Source: JAENVT01 sp031412355 | GTDB lineage: Bacteria; Actinomycetota; Acidimicrobiia; Acidimicrobiales; Ilumatobacteraceae | DNA length: 14,603 nt | Direction: 5' to 3' | Assembly (NCBI GenBank): GCA_031412355.1 | Contig: JANOCR010000036.1 | Coordinates: 1-14,603 of the forward strand | Shown here: positions 5,775-12,776 of the stretch, in pieces | Numbering within the stretch: the first letter of the stretch is position 1 | Layout of the letters: every line of letters begins with the position of its first letter | The notes under the pieces: generated by a model | What the model saw: only the letters and a program-made list of their open reading frames with translations | Told to the model about the DNA's origin: nothing | The model's database searches: none | Program-made: the position numbers and the translations under genes

Positions 5775-8386
5775 GCGCTCGGCGACGGACTCGGCCTCGT
5801 CGCGGTCACGTCGTCGCAGACGATCACGAACTCGTCGCCGCCGAACCGCGCCACGGTGTCACCGGGGCGGATTGCCCCGCCGATCCGCCCGGCGGCATGT
5901 CTCAGCAGTTCGTCACCGGCACTGTGACCTAGCGAATCGTTGACCACTTTGAATTGGTCGACGTCGAGGAACATCACTGCGAGCTGCGAGGTGCGTCGTT
6001 GGGCCCGGGCGAGGCCCTGCACCAGTCTGTCCGTAAGCAACGCCCGGTTCGGCAAACCCGTCAACGAGTCGTGCAGCGCTTGGTGCGCCAACTCGTGCTC
6101 CATCAGCTTTCTGCCGGTGATGTCCTGCAGCTGCACGAAGAAGTATTCGGGCTCGCCGCCAGCGTCGCGTACGAGCGTGACGTGTGTCAGCGCCCACACG
6201 ATCGAGCCGTCGGGGCGCATGTATCGCCGCTCGTCCTCGTAGGTGTCGTGCCCGGCCGCCAAGCGACCGAGGACGGCTTTCCCGAGGGGCACCTCGTCGG
6301 GATGCGTGAATTCCGCCCAGCGTTGGCCGATCAGCGCTTCCTTGGGACGCTCGAAGAACAAGCACGCTGCTGGGTTCACGCGAATCGGAAGGCCGTCGAG
6401 GTCCGAGATCGCGGCGCCGATCGCCGACTGCTCGAATCCGATCTCGAATCGGAGCTCGGCGGCGCGCCGCACCCGATCGGCCTCGACCCGCTCGGTGGTG
6501 TCGGTCATCGTTCCAGCAATCCTGACCACCGACCTGTCGTCGGAGGTCTCCGGAACGGCGCAAGCATGCACCGAGCGCACTTGTGAATCAGCCCGGACGA
6601 TGCGGAACTCGACATCGATGGGAAGCGCGCGTTGCGCGGCATCCCTCCATACCCCCGCGACCAACTCGGCGTCGTCCGGATGAACCATGGAAGCGAAAAG
6701 CTCGCGCGTTGGAGGGATGTTGGAGTCGAGTCCCATGATTCGGCAGTACTCCTCCGACCACTGCAACTCGCCAGTGACGACATCGAACTCGAAGCTCCCG
6801 AGTTGCGCTGTTCGCTGAGCCTCGGCCAGCCGTCTCCGGCTGCCTTCGAGGGCGCGCTGGGCATTCACGCGTTCGGTGATGTCCCGCGCGATCACCGAGA
6901 GCCCCACCACGGTCCCGGTCTCGTCTCGCGACGAAGACACCGTGATCAGGACGTCGACCATGCTTCCGTCTTTGCGAGCTCTTACGGTTTCGAGGCGCTC
7001 GGGAGTGCCTCCCTTGCGCAGACGCTCGCGCATGCCGGCCTGCTCGTTCGCCCGCCCGGCGGGGGCGATCACCGCGATCGGCTGACCGAGGATCTCGGCC
7101 GCCGTATACCCGAACAGTTGCACTGCGGCCGGGTTCCAGCTGGTGACCAATCCGTCGTTCGTCGTCCCGAAGATGGCATCGCCGGAGCCCTCGACAATTC
7201 CCGCCAGTCGTCGCCCTATTGCTTCGGCTGACTTGCGTTCCGTGACGTCGATCGACGAGCCGATCACCGCAACGAGTTCACCGTTCGCTCCGAGAACCGG
7301 AGTGTTGGTGACGAACACCGAGATGCGCCTGCCATCGGGCAGTGTCACCTCGTAGTCGCCGGTCCACTTGCCGTTGCGTTTCATGATCTCGCGCATCGTC
7401 GCCACACAGTCGGAGGCCTCGTCGCGGACAATCAGTTCGACCGACGAGCGGCCGATGGCCTCTGCGGCCGTCCAGCCGTACATCTCCTCGGCGGCCCTGT
7501 TCCAGTAGATCACGATCCGCTCGGTGTCCACGGCGACGATCGCCTGGCCGGCGGCGGCAAGCAGTTCGGCCTGGAAGCGCATGGCTGCCTCGTCCTTGAT
7601 GCGCGCCGTGATATCAACCACCACGAGGCCGATCCCGATGACCTCTTCATCCAGTGAGATGGGGTATCGGCTGATGAGGTAGCGATGACGATCGGCCGGG
7701 TCGGCGGTGGGGGGACCGTCGATCTCGACGTCGAGAAGAGCGAGGCCGTCGTCGAGCACATGGCGATACGACGCTTCCAGTTCCGGCCACATCGCTGGCG
7801 CCAGTTCAGCAACCGTTTTTCCAATCATGGCGGCGACGGTCGAGTCGTTGGCCGCGGCCAGTGTGTCGTTCATGTGCACGACTCGGAAGTGGCGATCCAC
7901 GAAGCCGAAGCCGACGGGTGCCTTGGACTGCAACATCTCGAGCAGGCGCAACGTCTCGCTCGACTGGCGTTCGGCGGTGCGCAGATCGGCCTCGATGTGC
8001 TTGGCGTCGTCGATGTCGGTGGCCGTGCCGATCCACCTGAGCAACTTGCCCATTGCGTTGCGGACTGGAACACAGTGGAGTGCATGCCATCGGTAGGTCC
8101 CGTCAAAGCGGCGGATCCGAAGGTTCTCGTCGTAGGGCGACTGGGTGTGCATCGCCAGTTCCCAATTGGTCCGGGCGTGGTCGCTTTGATCGGGATGCAC
8201 CAGCGGCAGCCAGTCCCACCCGTTCGGTGACTTGACTCGCGAACCGGCGAAGGCCGTCGCCTGCCGGTTGAAGTACTGCATCGAGCCGTCAGCGGCAGCA
8301 GTCCACACGATGTGTGGGATCGTCTCGGCGATGAACCGAAAATCGACGTCGGAATCTGTCACCGAAGCCGAAGCGATCGTTGTCAT
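5330..8386 (-). CDS. N-terminal part of PAS-GGDEF-EAL cyclic-di-GMP protein (six PAS domains and most of GGDEF)
   Basis: From ATG 8386 the frame encodes six consecutive PAS/PAC units, starting near residues 15, 147, 271, 393, 520 and 645. Several end with the typical linker (TATDID, SSIDVTERK, IARDITERV, TMTDTTERV, QLQDITGRK). A GGDEF domain follows (LAHQALHDSLTGLPNR, DVDQFKVVNDSLGH, RFGGDEF at 849-853). The RxxD inhibitory site (RPGD, 840-843) lies exactly five residues before GGDEF, so product inhibition is probably intact. After CDDVT (residue 861, about 5804) the frame leaves the family sequence, becomes a Pro/Ser/Arg/Cys-rich shadow and stops at 5330; only 5804-8386 is meaningful. GGAG before the ATG is a weak ribosome-binding site; a TTG at 8425 is an alternative. 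No transmembrane segment is visible, so sensing is probably cytoplasmic. Confidence 0.85.
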   Translation of the reverse strand: MTTIASASVTDSDVDFRFIAETIPHIVWTAAADGSMQYFNRQATAFAGSRVKSPNGWDWLPLVHPDQSDHARTNWELAMHTQSPYDENLRIRRFDGTYRWHALHCVPVRNAMGKLLRWIGTATDIDDAKHIEADLRTAERQSSETLRLLEMLQSKAPVGFGFVDRHFRVVHMNDTLAAANDSTVAAMIGKTVAELAPAMWPELEASYRHVLDDGLALLDVEIDGPPTADPADRHRYLISRYPISLDEEVIGIGLVVVDITARIKDEAAMRFQAELLAAAGQAIVAVDTERIVIYWNRAAEEMYGWTAAEAIGRSSVELIVRDEASDCVATMREIMKRNGKWTGDYEVTLPDGRRISVFVTNTPVLGANGELVAVIGSSIDVTERKSAEAIGRRLAGIVEGSGDAIFGTTNDGLVTSWNPAAVQLFGYTAAEILGQPIAVIAPAGRANEQAGMRERLRKGGTPERLETVRARKDGSMVDVLITVSSSRDETGTVVGLSVIARDITERVNAQRALEGSRRRLAEAQRTAQLGSFEFDVVTGELQWSEEYCRIMGLDSNIPPTRELFASMVHPDDAELVAGVWRDAAQRALPIDVEFRIVRADSQVRSVHACAVPETSDDRSVVRIAGTMTDTTERVEADRVRRAAELRFEIGFEQSAIGAAISDLDGLPIRVNPAACLFFERPKEALIGQRWAEFTHPDEVPLGKAVLGRLAAGHDTYEDERRYMRPDGSIVWALTHVTLVRDAGGEPEYFFVQLQDITGRKLMEHELAHQALHDSLTGLPNRALLTDRLVQGLARAQRRTSQLAVMFLDVDQFKVVNDSLGHSAGDELLRHAAGRIGGAIRPGDTVARFGGDEFVIVCDDVTATRPSPSPSACCRHSATPGISVVRSCTSPQVSASPSATEPQRPKAYFATQTLLCTLPRNAAGVESRCSTKPCGSRRTGAWRPHPRCTARSIVASSSFSTNPSSISKPVRWSVPKPWCAGTTRSTEWSPPPTSSLWPKRRASSSPSAREFWNRRATTS
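5802..5806 (-). other. Apparent single-base deletion (frameshift) in the GGDEF domain
   Basis: On the minus strand the codons run GAC GAC GTG ACC and then GC GAC GAG GCC GAG. Adding one base after ACC (for example ACC CGC GAC GAG, giving T-R-D-E-A-E-S-V-A-E-R-V) restores a continuous GGDEF-EAL reading frame into the segment ending at 4773. The missing base lies in or beside a C run (G run on the plus strand), a common place for indel errors as well as for slippage mutations. Confidence 0.8.
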
Positions 8387-8684
8387 GGTCTCCGAGCCGC
8401 GTCCACCTTGCCGCTGGGTGCGCAACCCGGGTCTGGAGCAACGTGATGTTCAGGCTGGCCGACCCAGCCCTAATGATCCGCACGGCGGCGGTGTGCGCCG
8501 TACCGAAAGACATGCTACACCCCAGGTAGCGCTAAGTGGCGGGGGTTCAGGCGGCGAAGATGCTGCGACCGATGGCCGCGTGGCAGCCCACAGTGGCGTC
8601 GACCACCCGTGATCCCCGCGAATCGGCTGCTTGGGATCATCGGCGAGACTAGAGGCCGTCGGATGTCGGCTCGACCGCTTGCCG
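8387..8684. other. Divergent intergenic region between the cyclic-di-GMP gene and the PP2C phosphatase gene
   Basis: About 300 bp without a convincing gene. It holds TAGCAT (minus strand, 8517-8512), which could be a -10 for the cyclic-di-GMP gene with a leader of about 120 nt. It also has an 8-bp palindrome TAGCGCTA (8527-8534) and a 7-bp inverted repeat at 8610-8639. A reading frame across 8609-8986 overlaps the phosphatase in another frame and shows no family features. No clear -35/-10 pair was found for the phosphatase gene. Confidence 0.4.
8610..8639. promoter_or_regulatory. Perfect 7-bp inverted repeat upstream of the phosphatase gene
   Basis: TGATCCC (8610-8616) and GGGATCA (8633-8639) are perfect inverted copies separated by 16 nt. 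The centre-to-centre spacing is 23 bp, near two helical turns. Placed 50-110 bp before the plausible phosphatase starts, it could be an operator or an RNA hairpin. No protein can be assigned. Confidence 0.25.
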
Positions 8685-8720
8685 ATGGGCGCACCAGCTA
8701 CAAGCCCTTTCGACCGGGTG

Positions 8721-11210
8721 ATGGTTGTCGAAGCGACCACGCCTTGCCAGTATTGCCACGTGCTGCGCAAGACGCCTCTCGATCGGGACTACCGATGGTC
8801 CTACATTGCGGCGGGACTTGCAGCGTGCGCGGTGCTCGCCGCAGTCGATCTCACATCCGACAGGGTGGTCCTGATCCCGCTTCTCGTGCTCGCCCCGCTC
8901 GTCGCGTCCGGAGGAACGCGCAAGGGAACGCTCGCCGTGGCGATCGTGGCCACGGTCGTCGCAGTAGCTCTGGGCTGGGGCGATGACATTGCTGGCGAGC
9001 TGCGTCACGCGGTGGCGGTTGTCACGACGATAGCCGGCGGCGGGTTTGCCGTGTGGGTGGCGATGACCCGCGAGGAGCGAGATCACCTCCTGGCGGAGTC
9101 TGTTCCGGTCATGCGCCGCGCCGATCGACTGAAGGCAGCGCTGGCCACCGGGCGCATGGGGGAGTGGTCATGGGACAGGCGAACAGATTTGGTGACATGG
9201 GATGCGCATGTTGCGATGTTGTTCGGTCTCGACCCTGACCAATTTGGTGGAACGTACGAGGAATGGATCGTGCACGTCGACGAACGCGATCGACCAATGG
9301 TGCAAGATGCGGTAGCCGCTGGCGTCGCGCAACGGCAACCGTTCCGGTTCGACCACCGCAGCACGTGGTCAGATGGATCAGTTCATTGGATCGAGGGCAT
9401 CGGCGATGTCATCGTCGATCAGACCAACGGCGAGGTCATCGGCGCGTTCGGGTTGGCGATCGACATCGACGAACGTCACCGGGAGATCGAGGAACGCAAC
9501 CGCTTGTTGGACATCGAGCGCCGCCAGCGCGAGCGTGTGGAATACCTCGCAAAGGTCAACGACGTGCTGGCGTTCTCCGTCGACGTCAACGAGATCGTTC
9601 AACGCGTCACTCAATCGGTCATCCCAGAACTTGCCGAGTGGTGCTCCATCGTTGTATCGATCGACCGGCGGCGTGATCGGCCATCGATCACCGTCGCCCA
9701 TCGTGATCCCGACAAGGTCAAGTGGGCGCAGCAGATTCAACGCGACTATCCGTACGACCCCGATGCGAAGTGGGGCGCGGCCAGCGTCATCCGCTCGGGG
9801 CGCCCCGAAATCATCGCCAGCATCGATCCCGTGGTGTTCTCACTTCCCGGAGGCGAGGTCTTGCGCGAGGTGGGCCTGCAGTCGGTTGTCACGGTGCCCT
9901 TGGTCGGGGTCCTTGGAACACTCGGAGCGATGCAACTGATTCGCTGCGAGGGTCAGCCGCCGTTCGACGCATCCGAGATCGAACTGATCGAAGAGCTCGC
10001 CGGGCGTCTCGGTGCTGCGGTGAACAGCGCGATCCTCTTCGATCGGCAAACGCGCAGCCGCGCTGCGCTCGACACCTTGCAGCAGGTCAGTGGGCGCATC
10101 GCCTCGGTCGCCACCAGCAGCAAGATCATCCATGCCGTTCTCGCATACGGCTCGGCAGGCATCCGGGCCGACGGCGGGGCGCTCTTCCTGGCCGATGACG
10201 ACGGTGACCTGATCGTGAAGGAGAGCACGGCGGCGACCGACTCGGCTACATCTAAAGCGCAGTTGGCCATCGCAGCCGAGGCTGTCGAGAAGGGTTCGGT
10301 CGTCGTGACCGACTTTGGGGGTGCGGGCGTGCTCGGCGCAGCTCTCGGTGTCCCGCTGCGGATCATGAACCGCGTGATCGGGGCTCTCGTGTTCACGTTC
10401 GTCGACGATCGCGACTTCGCGTCCGAGGAGCTGTCAATGTTGGTGACACTGGGCTCGCGTTGCGCGGGTGCCCTGGAACGGGCGTCGCTGTACGAACGCG
10501 ACCGCGACATCGCCCTCACGTTCCAACATCGTCTCATGCCGGCATTGCCCAGCATCCCGAAGTGGATCGACGTCGGTGCGGGATACCGGCCGGCCACCGG
10601 GATGGCGATCGGAGGCGACTGGTACCAGGTGCTCGATGCCGGCAGTGGCCGGATAGCTGCAGTTGTCGGTGACGCCGTCGGTCATGGTCTGGTGGCCGCG
10701 GCAGCGATGGGTCAGCTACGTGCATCGATAGCCACGGCAGTGGCCAACGACGCCGAGCCGAACCGGGCGATAGCTGCGGTCGATCTCTTCGCGATGCAAG
10801 GCGCCGACACCCTGGGAGCCTCGCTTGCTTACGTCCTGTTCGATCCACAAGGCCGGGCTCGCTATGCCAGTGCCGGGCATGTGCCCGTGGTGTGGGTCCC
10901 AGCGGGCGGCTCGCCGGAGTTGCTCGAGGGCGGTCGTCGCCCGTTGCTCGGGTTCAACGTGCCCGCCGAGCACAACCTCACCGCCGACTTCCCGTTCGAC
11001 CCCGGTGACCTAGCGGTGATGTTCACCGACGGGCTGATCGAGCGGCGGGGCGAAACGATCGACGATGGCCTCCGCCGCTTGCTCGATGCGGTGCAGGAGA
11101 CGAGGAACCTGTCGCCGCAAGAGATGTGCGCCTCACTGCTCGAACAATTGACGGAGGGCTACGACGCCGACGACGACATCGCTCTCCTGGTGATCAGGCG
11201 CATCGAGTAG
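8721..11210 (+). CDS. Membrane-anchored PAS-GAF-GAF PP2C (SpoIIE/RsbU-type) serine phosphatase
   Basis: An 829-residue sensor phosphatase (counted from ATG 8721). About four short hydrophobic segments at residues 25-112 anchor it in the membrane. A PAS domain (about 140-252; GEWSWDRRTDLVTWD), two GAF domains (about 273-440 and 447-590) and a C-terminal SpoIIE/PP2C domain (about 600-829) follow. Metal-binding motifs are intact: GGDWYQ (631-636), VVGDAVGHG (648-656), ASAGHVPVV, FTDGLIERR (768-776) and DDDIALLV. By family it dephosphorylates a phosphorylated STAS antagonist, most obviously the one at 14121, releasing the sigma factor. CQYC lies just before the first membrane segment. The start is uncertain: ATG 8685 and TTG 8631 are in frame and none has a good ribosome-binding site. 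I prefer 8721 because third-position GC rises from there. Confidence 0.9.
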   Translation: MVVEATTPCQYCHVLRKTPLDRDYRWSYIAAGLAACAVLAAVDLTSDRVVLIPLLVLAPLVASGGTRKGTLAVAIVATVVAVALGWGDDIAGELRHAVAVVTTIAGGGFAVWVAMTREERDHLLAESVPVMRRADRLKAALATGRMGEWSWDRRTDLVTWDAHVAMLFGLDPDQFGGTYEEWIVHVDERDRPMVQDAVAAGVAQRQPFRFDHRSTWSDGSVHWIEGIGDVIVDQTNGEVIGAFGLAIDIDERHREIEERNRLLDIERRQRERVEYLAKVNDVLAFSVDVNEIVQRVTQSVIPELAEWCSIVVSIDRRRDRPSITVAHRDPDKVKWAQQIQRDYPYDPDAKWGAASVIRSGRPEIIASIDPVVFSLPGGEVLREVGLQSVVTVPLVGVLGTLGAMQLIRCEGQPPFDASEIELIEELAGRLGAAVNSAILFDRQTRSRAALDTLQQVSGRIASVATSSKIIHAVLAYGSAGIRADGGALFLADDDGDLIVKESTAATDSATSKAQLAIAAEAVEKGSVVVTDFGGAGVLGAALGVPLRIMNRVIGALVFTFVDDRDFASEELSMLVTLGSRCAGALERASLYERDRDIALTFQHRLMPALPSIPKWIDVGAGYRPATGMAIGGDWYQVLDAGSGRIAAVVGDAVGHGLVAAAAMGQLRASIATAVANDAEPNRAIAAVDLFAMQGADTLGASLAYVLFDPQGRARYASAGHVPVVWVPAGGSPELLEGGRRPLLGFNVPAEHNLTADFPFDPGDLAVMFTDGLIERRGETIDDGLRRLLDAVQETRNLSPQEMCASLLEQLTEGYDADDDIALLVIRRIE

Positions 11211-11213
11211 GGG

Positions 11214-11447
11214 TCAGCCGACGCTGTCGGCCATCTGAGTGGCGGGCTGGCGACGCTGCTTGGCGATCATGGCGGCCACGAAGCCGACGATCATCAGGGC
11301 GACGACCGACGACAACTTCTTGCGCGTGCGCCGTTTGCGGGCACTTGCCAGGGGTGGGAGGTCCTCGATACGAGACCGGGCCTCGTCGACAAGACCCGAC
11401 AAGGTGCTTGCACTTGATTCAACGACGTTCTTCAGGGCATTCGACAT
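11214..11447 (-). CDS. Small single-pass membrane protein, unknown function
   Basis: A 77-residue protein whose stop lies 3 bp from the stop of the convergent phosphatase gene. Residues 1-36 look like an amphipathic helix (SALKNVVESSASTLSGLVDE and on). A basic patch RKRRTRKK (38-45) follows, then one hydrophobic segment SSVVALMIVGFVAAMIA (47-63) and a polar tail. The positive-inside rule predicts a cytoplasmic N-terminus. The start is fixed by AAGGAGAGTC ending 3 nt before ATG 11447. I recognise no family. A SigB-like promoter and a strong hairpin precede it, suggesting stress induction. Being embedded in the sigma-factor locus, it may be an effector or membrane-associated modulator; that is inference. 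Confidence 0.8.
   Translation of the reverse strand: MSNALKNVVESSASTLSGLVDEARSRIEDLPPLASARKRRTRKKLSSVVALMIVGFVAAMIAKQRRQPATQMADSVG
11217..11231. terminator. Short hairpin at the convergent gene ends
   Basis: GCCGAC-GCT-GTCGGC forms a 6-bp stem with a 3-nt loop directly after the phosphatase stop, inside the last codons of the opposing small gene. No T-run follows on either strand, so termination would have to be factor-assisted. Confidence 0.25.
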
Positions 11448-11450
11448 TGC

Positions 11451-11460
11451 GACTCTCCTT
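11451..11460 (-). promoter_or_regulatory. Extended ribosome-binding site of the small membrane protein
   Basis: AAGGAGAGTC stands 3 nt before ATG 11447. The same ten bases precede the other small membrane protein at 14590. Confidence 0.75.
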
Positions 11461-11472
11461 CGTAATCTGTTA

Positions 11473-11503
11473 CTGCCGCGCCAGCCGTATGCGGACGCGG
11501 CAG
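11473..11503 (-). promoter_or_regulatory. Strong stem-loop in the leader of the small membrane protein gene
   Basis: CTGCCGCG (11473-11480) pairs perfectly with CGCGGCAG (11496-11503). The loop contains a second small stem, CCG-TATG-CGG. On the minus strand it lies about 25 nt before the start codon, between a candidate promoter (11546-11521) and the ribosome-binding site. No T-run follows. It may be an mRNA-stabilising or translation-controlling leader element, or a factor-assisted terminator for the anti-sigma gene upstream. Confidence 0.5.
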
Positions 11504-11520
11504 CTCAGGTGGTTGACGTG

Positions 11521-11546
11521 GTACCCGACAAGCACCGGATCTAATC
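11521..11546 (-). promoter_or_regulatory. Candidate SigB/SigF-type promoter for the small membrane protein gene
   Basis: Reading the minus strand, GATT (11546-11543), a 16-nt spacer and GGGTAC (11526-11521) fit the relaxed actinobacterial SigB consensus GNNT-N14-16-GGGTAC/T. Transcription would start near 11514, giving a leader of about 66 nt that contains the 11473-11503 hairpin and the ribosome-binding site. The -35 departs by one base from GTTT. Confidence 0.4.
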
Positions 11547-11581
11547 GCCGAGCGCAACTTTGCTGTGGGCGCGACCATCGG

Positions 11582-11965
11582 CTAGTTCTCCGAGGCCCGC
11601 TTCATCAGCGTGACGCCGTCGTTGGTGAACTCGTAACGGTCGACCACGGATCGCAGGATATTTTCGGCGAGTTCGTCGGGTTGCACGTCGACCGGCCCGG
11701 ACTCCAACGTGAGACCGGCAACCAGCTGATGGCCATCGAGTCGAAACCTCGTACGAACGCGGTCTCCGACGTGGCGTTCGGCGAGCAATGAGAAGACCTC
11801 ATCGAGGGCCAGCCGCAGATCGTCGATCTCGTCGACGGTGAACCCGGCCTCTGCACCCAATGAAGCGGCGATCATCCTGACAGTCGAGGCGTACTTCGTT
11901 CGCAGCGGCACGACGACCTCGAAATGATCGTCGTCACCCGAGATCGGGTCAGGTTCGATGGACAT
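11582..11965 (-). CDS. UsfX/RsbW-like anti-sigma factor (degenerate HATPase fold)
   Basis: A 127-residue protein from ATG 11965 (a GTG at 11995 would add ten residues). FEVVVPLRTKYASTVRMIAASLG (15-37) and EIDDLRLALDEVFSLLAERH (46-65) match the first strand and N-box helix of SpoIIAB/RsbW-type proteins, especially the 'DLRLAVDEV' form in Mycobacterium RsbW/UsfX. The N-box keeps the glutamate (E56), but the usual TN pair reads SL and no GxGL G-box is visible. The C-terminus RYEFTNDGVTLMKRA matches the final strand of the fold. It probably binds the sigma factor encoded at 13261 and is countered by an STAS protein; whether it binds ATP or phosphorylates anything is doubtful. It is divergent from the response regulator. 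Confidence 0.75.
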   Translation of the reverse strand: MSIEPDPISGDDDHFEVVVPLRTKYASTVRMIAASLGAEAGFTVDEIDDLRLALDEVFSLLAERHVGDRVRTRFRLDGHQLVAGLTLESGPVDVQPDELAENILRSVVDRYEFTNDGVTLMKRASEN

Positions 11966-11973
11966 TGTCGTAA

Positions 11974-11979
11974 ACGCTA
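11974..11979 (-). promoter_or_regulatory. Candidate -10 element (TAGCGT) of the anti-sigma gene
   Basis: On the minus strand TAGCGT ends 8 nt before ATG 11965, and no Shine-Dalgarno is present. That is the spacing expected for a leaderless or nearly leaderless mRNA. No convincing -35 is visible. Confidence 0.35.
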
Positions 11980-12043
11980 GCTCTAGCCGACGCACTCGAC
12001 GTGGTGGAGCCCGTTCAGCATCCGCGAATCCCTCTCCTCAGCC

Positions 12044-12070
12044 GGTTTGGCAACGGGCGCGGCCGGGTAA
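12044..12070 (+). promoter_or_regulatory. SigB/SigF-type promoter directly before the response-regulator gene
   Basis: GGTTT (12044-12048), a 16-nt spacer and GGGTAA (12065-12070) match the consensus of SigB/SigF-family sigma factors (GGTTT-N15-17-GGGTA). The -10 ends 8 nt before ATG 12079, so the transcript would begin at or within a few bases of the start codon. A sigma factor of this family is encoded about 1.2 kb downstream, pointing to autoregulation. Confidence 0.6.
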
Positions 12071-12078
12071 CCCCTTGC

Positions 12079-12732
12079 ATGTCTGCTGCGCCGACGCCCA
12101 TCACCGTCGCGCTGGTCAATGACTACGAGATCATCGTGCAGGGTCTGGCAGCGATGCTGGCGCCGCACTCCCAGCGTGTCTGCGTCGTGGAGATGAAGGT
12201 AGGGGGCGAGCCGCAAGGCCGCGCTGATGTGGCGTTGTTCGACACCTTCGCCGGTCGGCGTCATGCCATCGAGCGGGCGCGCGACATGGTGCGTGGCGGT
12301 CTCGTCGAACATGTCCTTCTGTACACGTGGGATGCTGCGCCGGAGTTCCTCGCGTTGGCTGACAATGCCGGCGTTTCGGGCGTGGCCCTCAAGTCGCACG
12401 ACGGTGAGACGCTGGTCGACCTGATCGAGCGAGTAGCAGCAGGCGAGCGCATCGGCCTGGACATGGCGCGTCGCGGACGTCACGGGCGCGTTCAGGAGTC
12501 GCTCTCGGGCCGCGAGCAGGAAGTGCTCGCTCTGATCTCGCTCGGCATGACCAATGCAGAGATCGGTGAGGAGTTGTTCCTCTCTGTCGACACGGTCAAG
12601 ACGTATGTGCGCCGCCTGTACATCAAGCTCGGCGTGAAGAATCGGGCTCAAGCCGCCCTGCACGCAGCAGGTCACCACGTCACTCCTCCACCGGCACGCC
12701 TCACACGGCGACTAAGCTCCGCAGCACCATGA
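12079..12732 (+). CDS. LuxR-type (NarL/FixJ) response regulator
   Basis: A 217-residue two-domain regulator. The receiver domain (about 8-125) keeps the acidic pocket (D15 in VNDYE), the phospho-acceptor D55 (VALFDTF), T83 and the conserved lysine K105 (ALKS). The LuxR helix-turn-helix (about 141-200) shows LSGREQEVLALISLGMTNAEI and LFLSVDTVKTYVRRLYIKLGVKNRAQA. I prefer ATG 12079 over the longer GTG 12001 because a SigB-type promoter ends 8 nt before it, so upstream codons would not be transcribed. No histidine kinase is encoded nearby. Its stop overlaps the ATG of a 15-codon mini-ORF (ATGA), which links it to the next gene. It may activate stress genes once the sigma factor is released. Confidence 0.92.
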   Translation: MSAAPTPITVALVNDYEIIVQGLAAMLAPHSQRVCVVEMKVGGEPQGRADVALFDTFAGRRHAIERARDMVRGGLVEHVLLYTWDAAPEFLALADNAGVSGVALKSHDGETLVDLIERVAAGERIGLDMARRGRHGRVQESLSGREQEVLALISLGMTNAEIGEELFLSVDTVKTYVRRLYIKLGVKNRAQAALHAAGHHVTPPPARLTRRLSSAAP

Positions 12733-12776
12733 GCGCCTTGCCGCCGACGACGGCCCAGCGAGCCGGTTCGACATGA
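12729..12776 (+). CDS. 15-residue mini-ORF with ATGA overlaps on both sides
   Basis: ATG 12729 overlaps the stop of the response regulator (ATGA). The frame encodes MSALPPTTAQRAGST and stops at 12774-12776, where TGA overlaps the ATG of the next anti-sigma gene (again ATGA). It may exist to carry ribosomes from the regulator to the ATPase gene by termination-reinitiation. No ribosome-binding site is seen at either junction. It is not certain that the peptide is made. Confidence 0.35.
   Translation: MSALPPTTAQRAGST

Noticed and set aside
5954..6586. Long plus-strand reading frames opposite the cyclic-di-GMP gene (also 4893-5657, 7685-8230)
   Set aside because: They are shadows of a GC-rich coding strand; the minus strand shows clear PAS, GGDEF and EAL motifs, and these frames show none.
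8387..8520. Possible cyclic-di-GMP riboswitch before the GGDEF-EAL gene
   Set aside because: I could not find the two-helix GEMM pattern with its conserved junction bases; only isolated palindromes are visible.
8609..8986. Plus-strand frame overlapping the start of the phosphatase gene
   Set aside because: It has no family features; the phosphatase frame shows membrane segments and continues into real domains.
12001..12078. N-terminal extension of the response regulator from GTG 12001
   Set aside because: The SigB-like promoter and lack of receiver-fold residues in those 26 codons favour ATG 12079.
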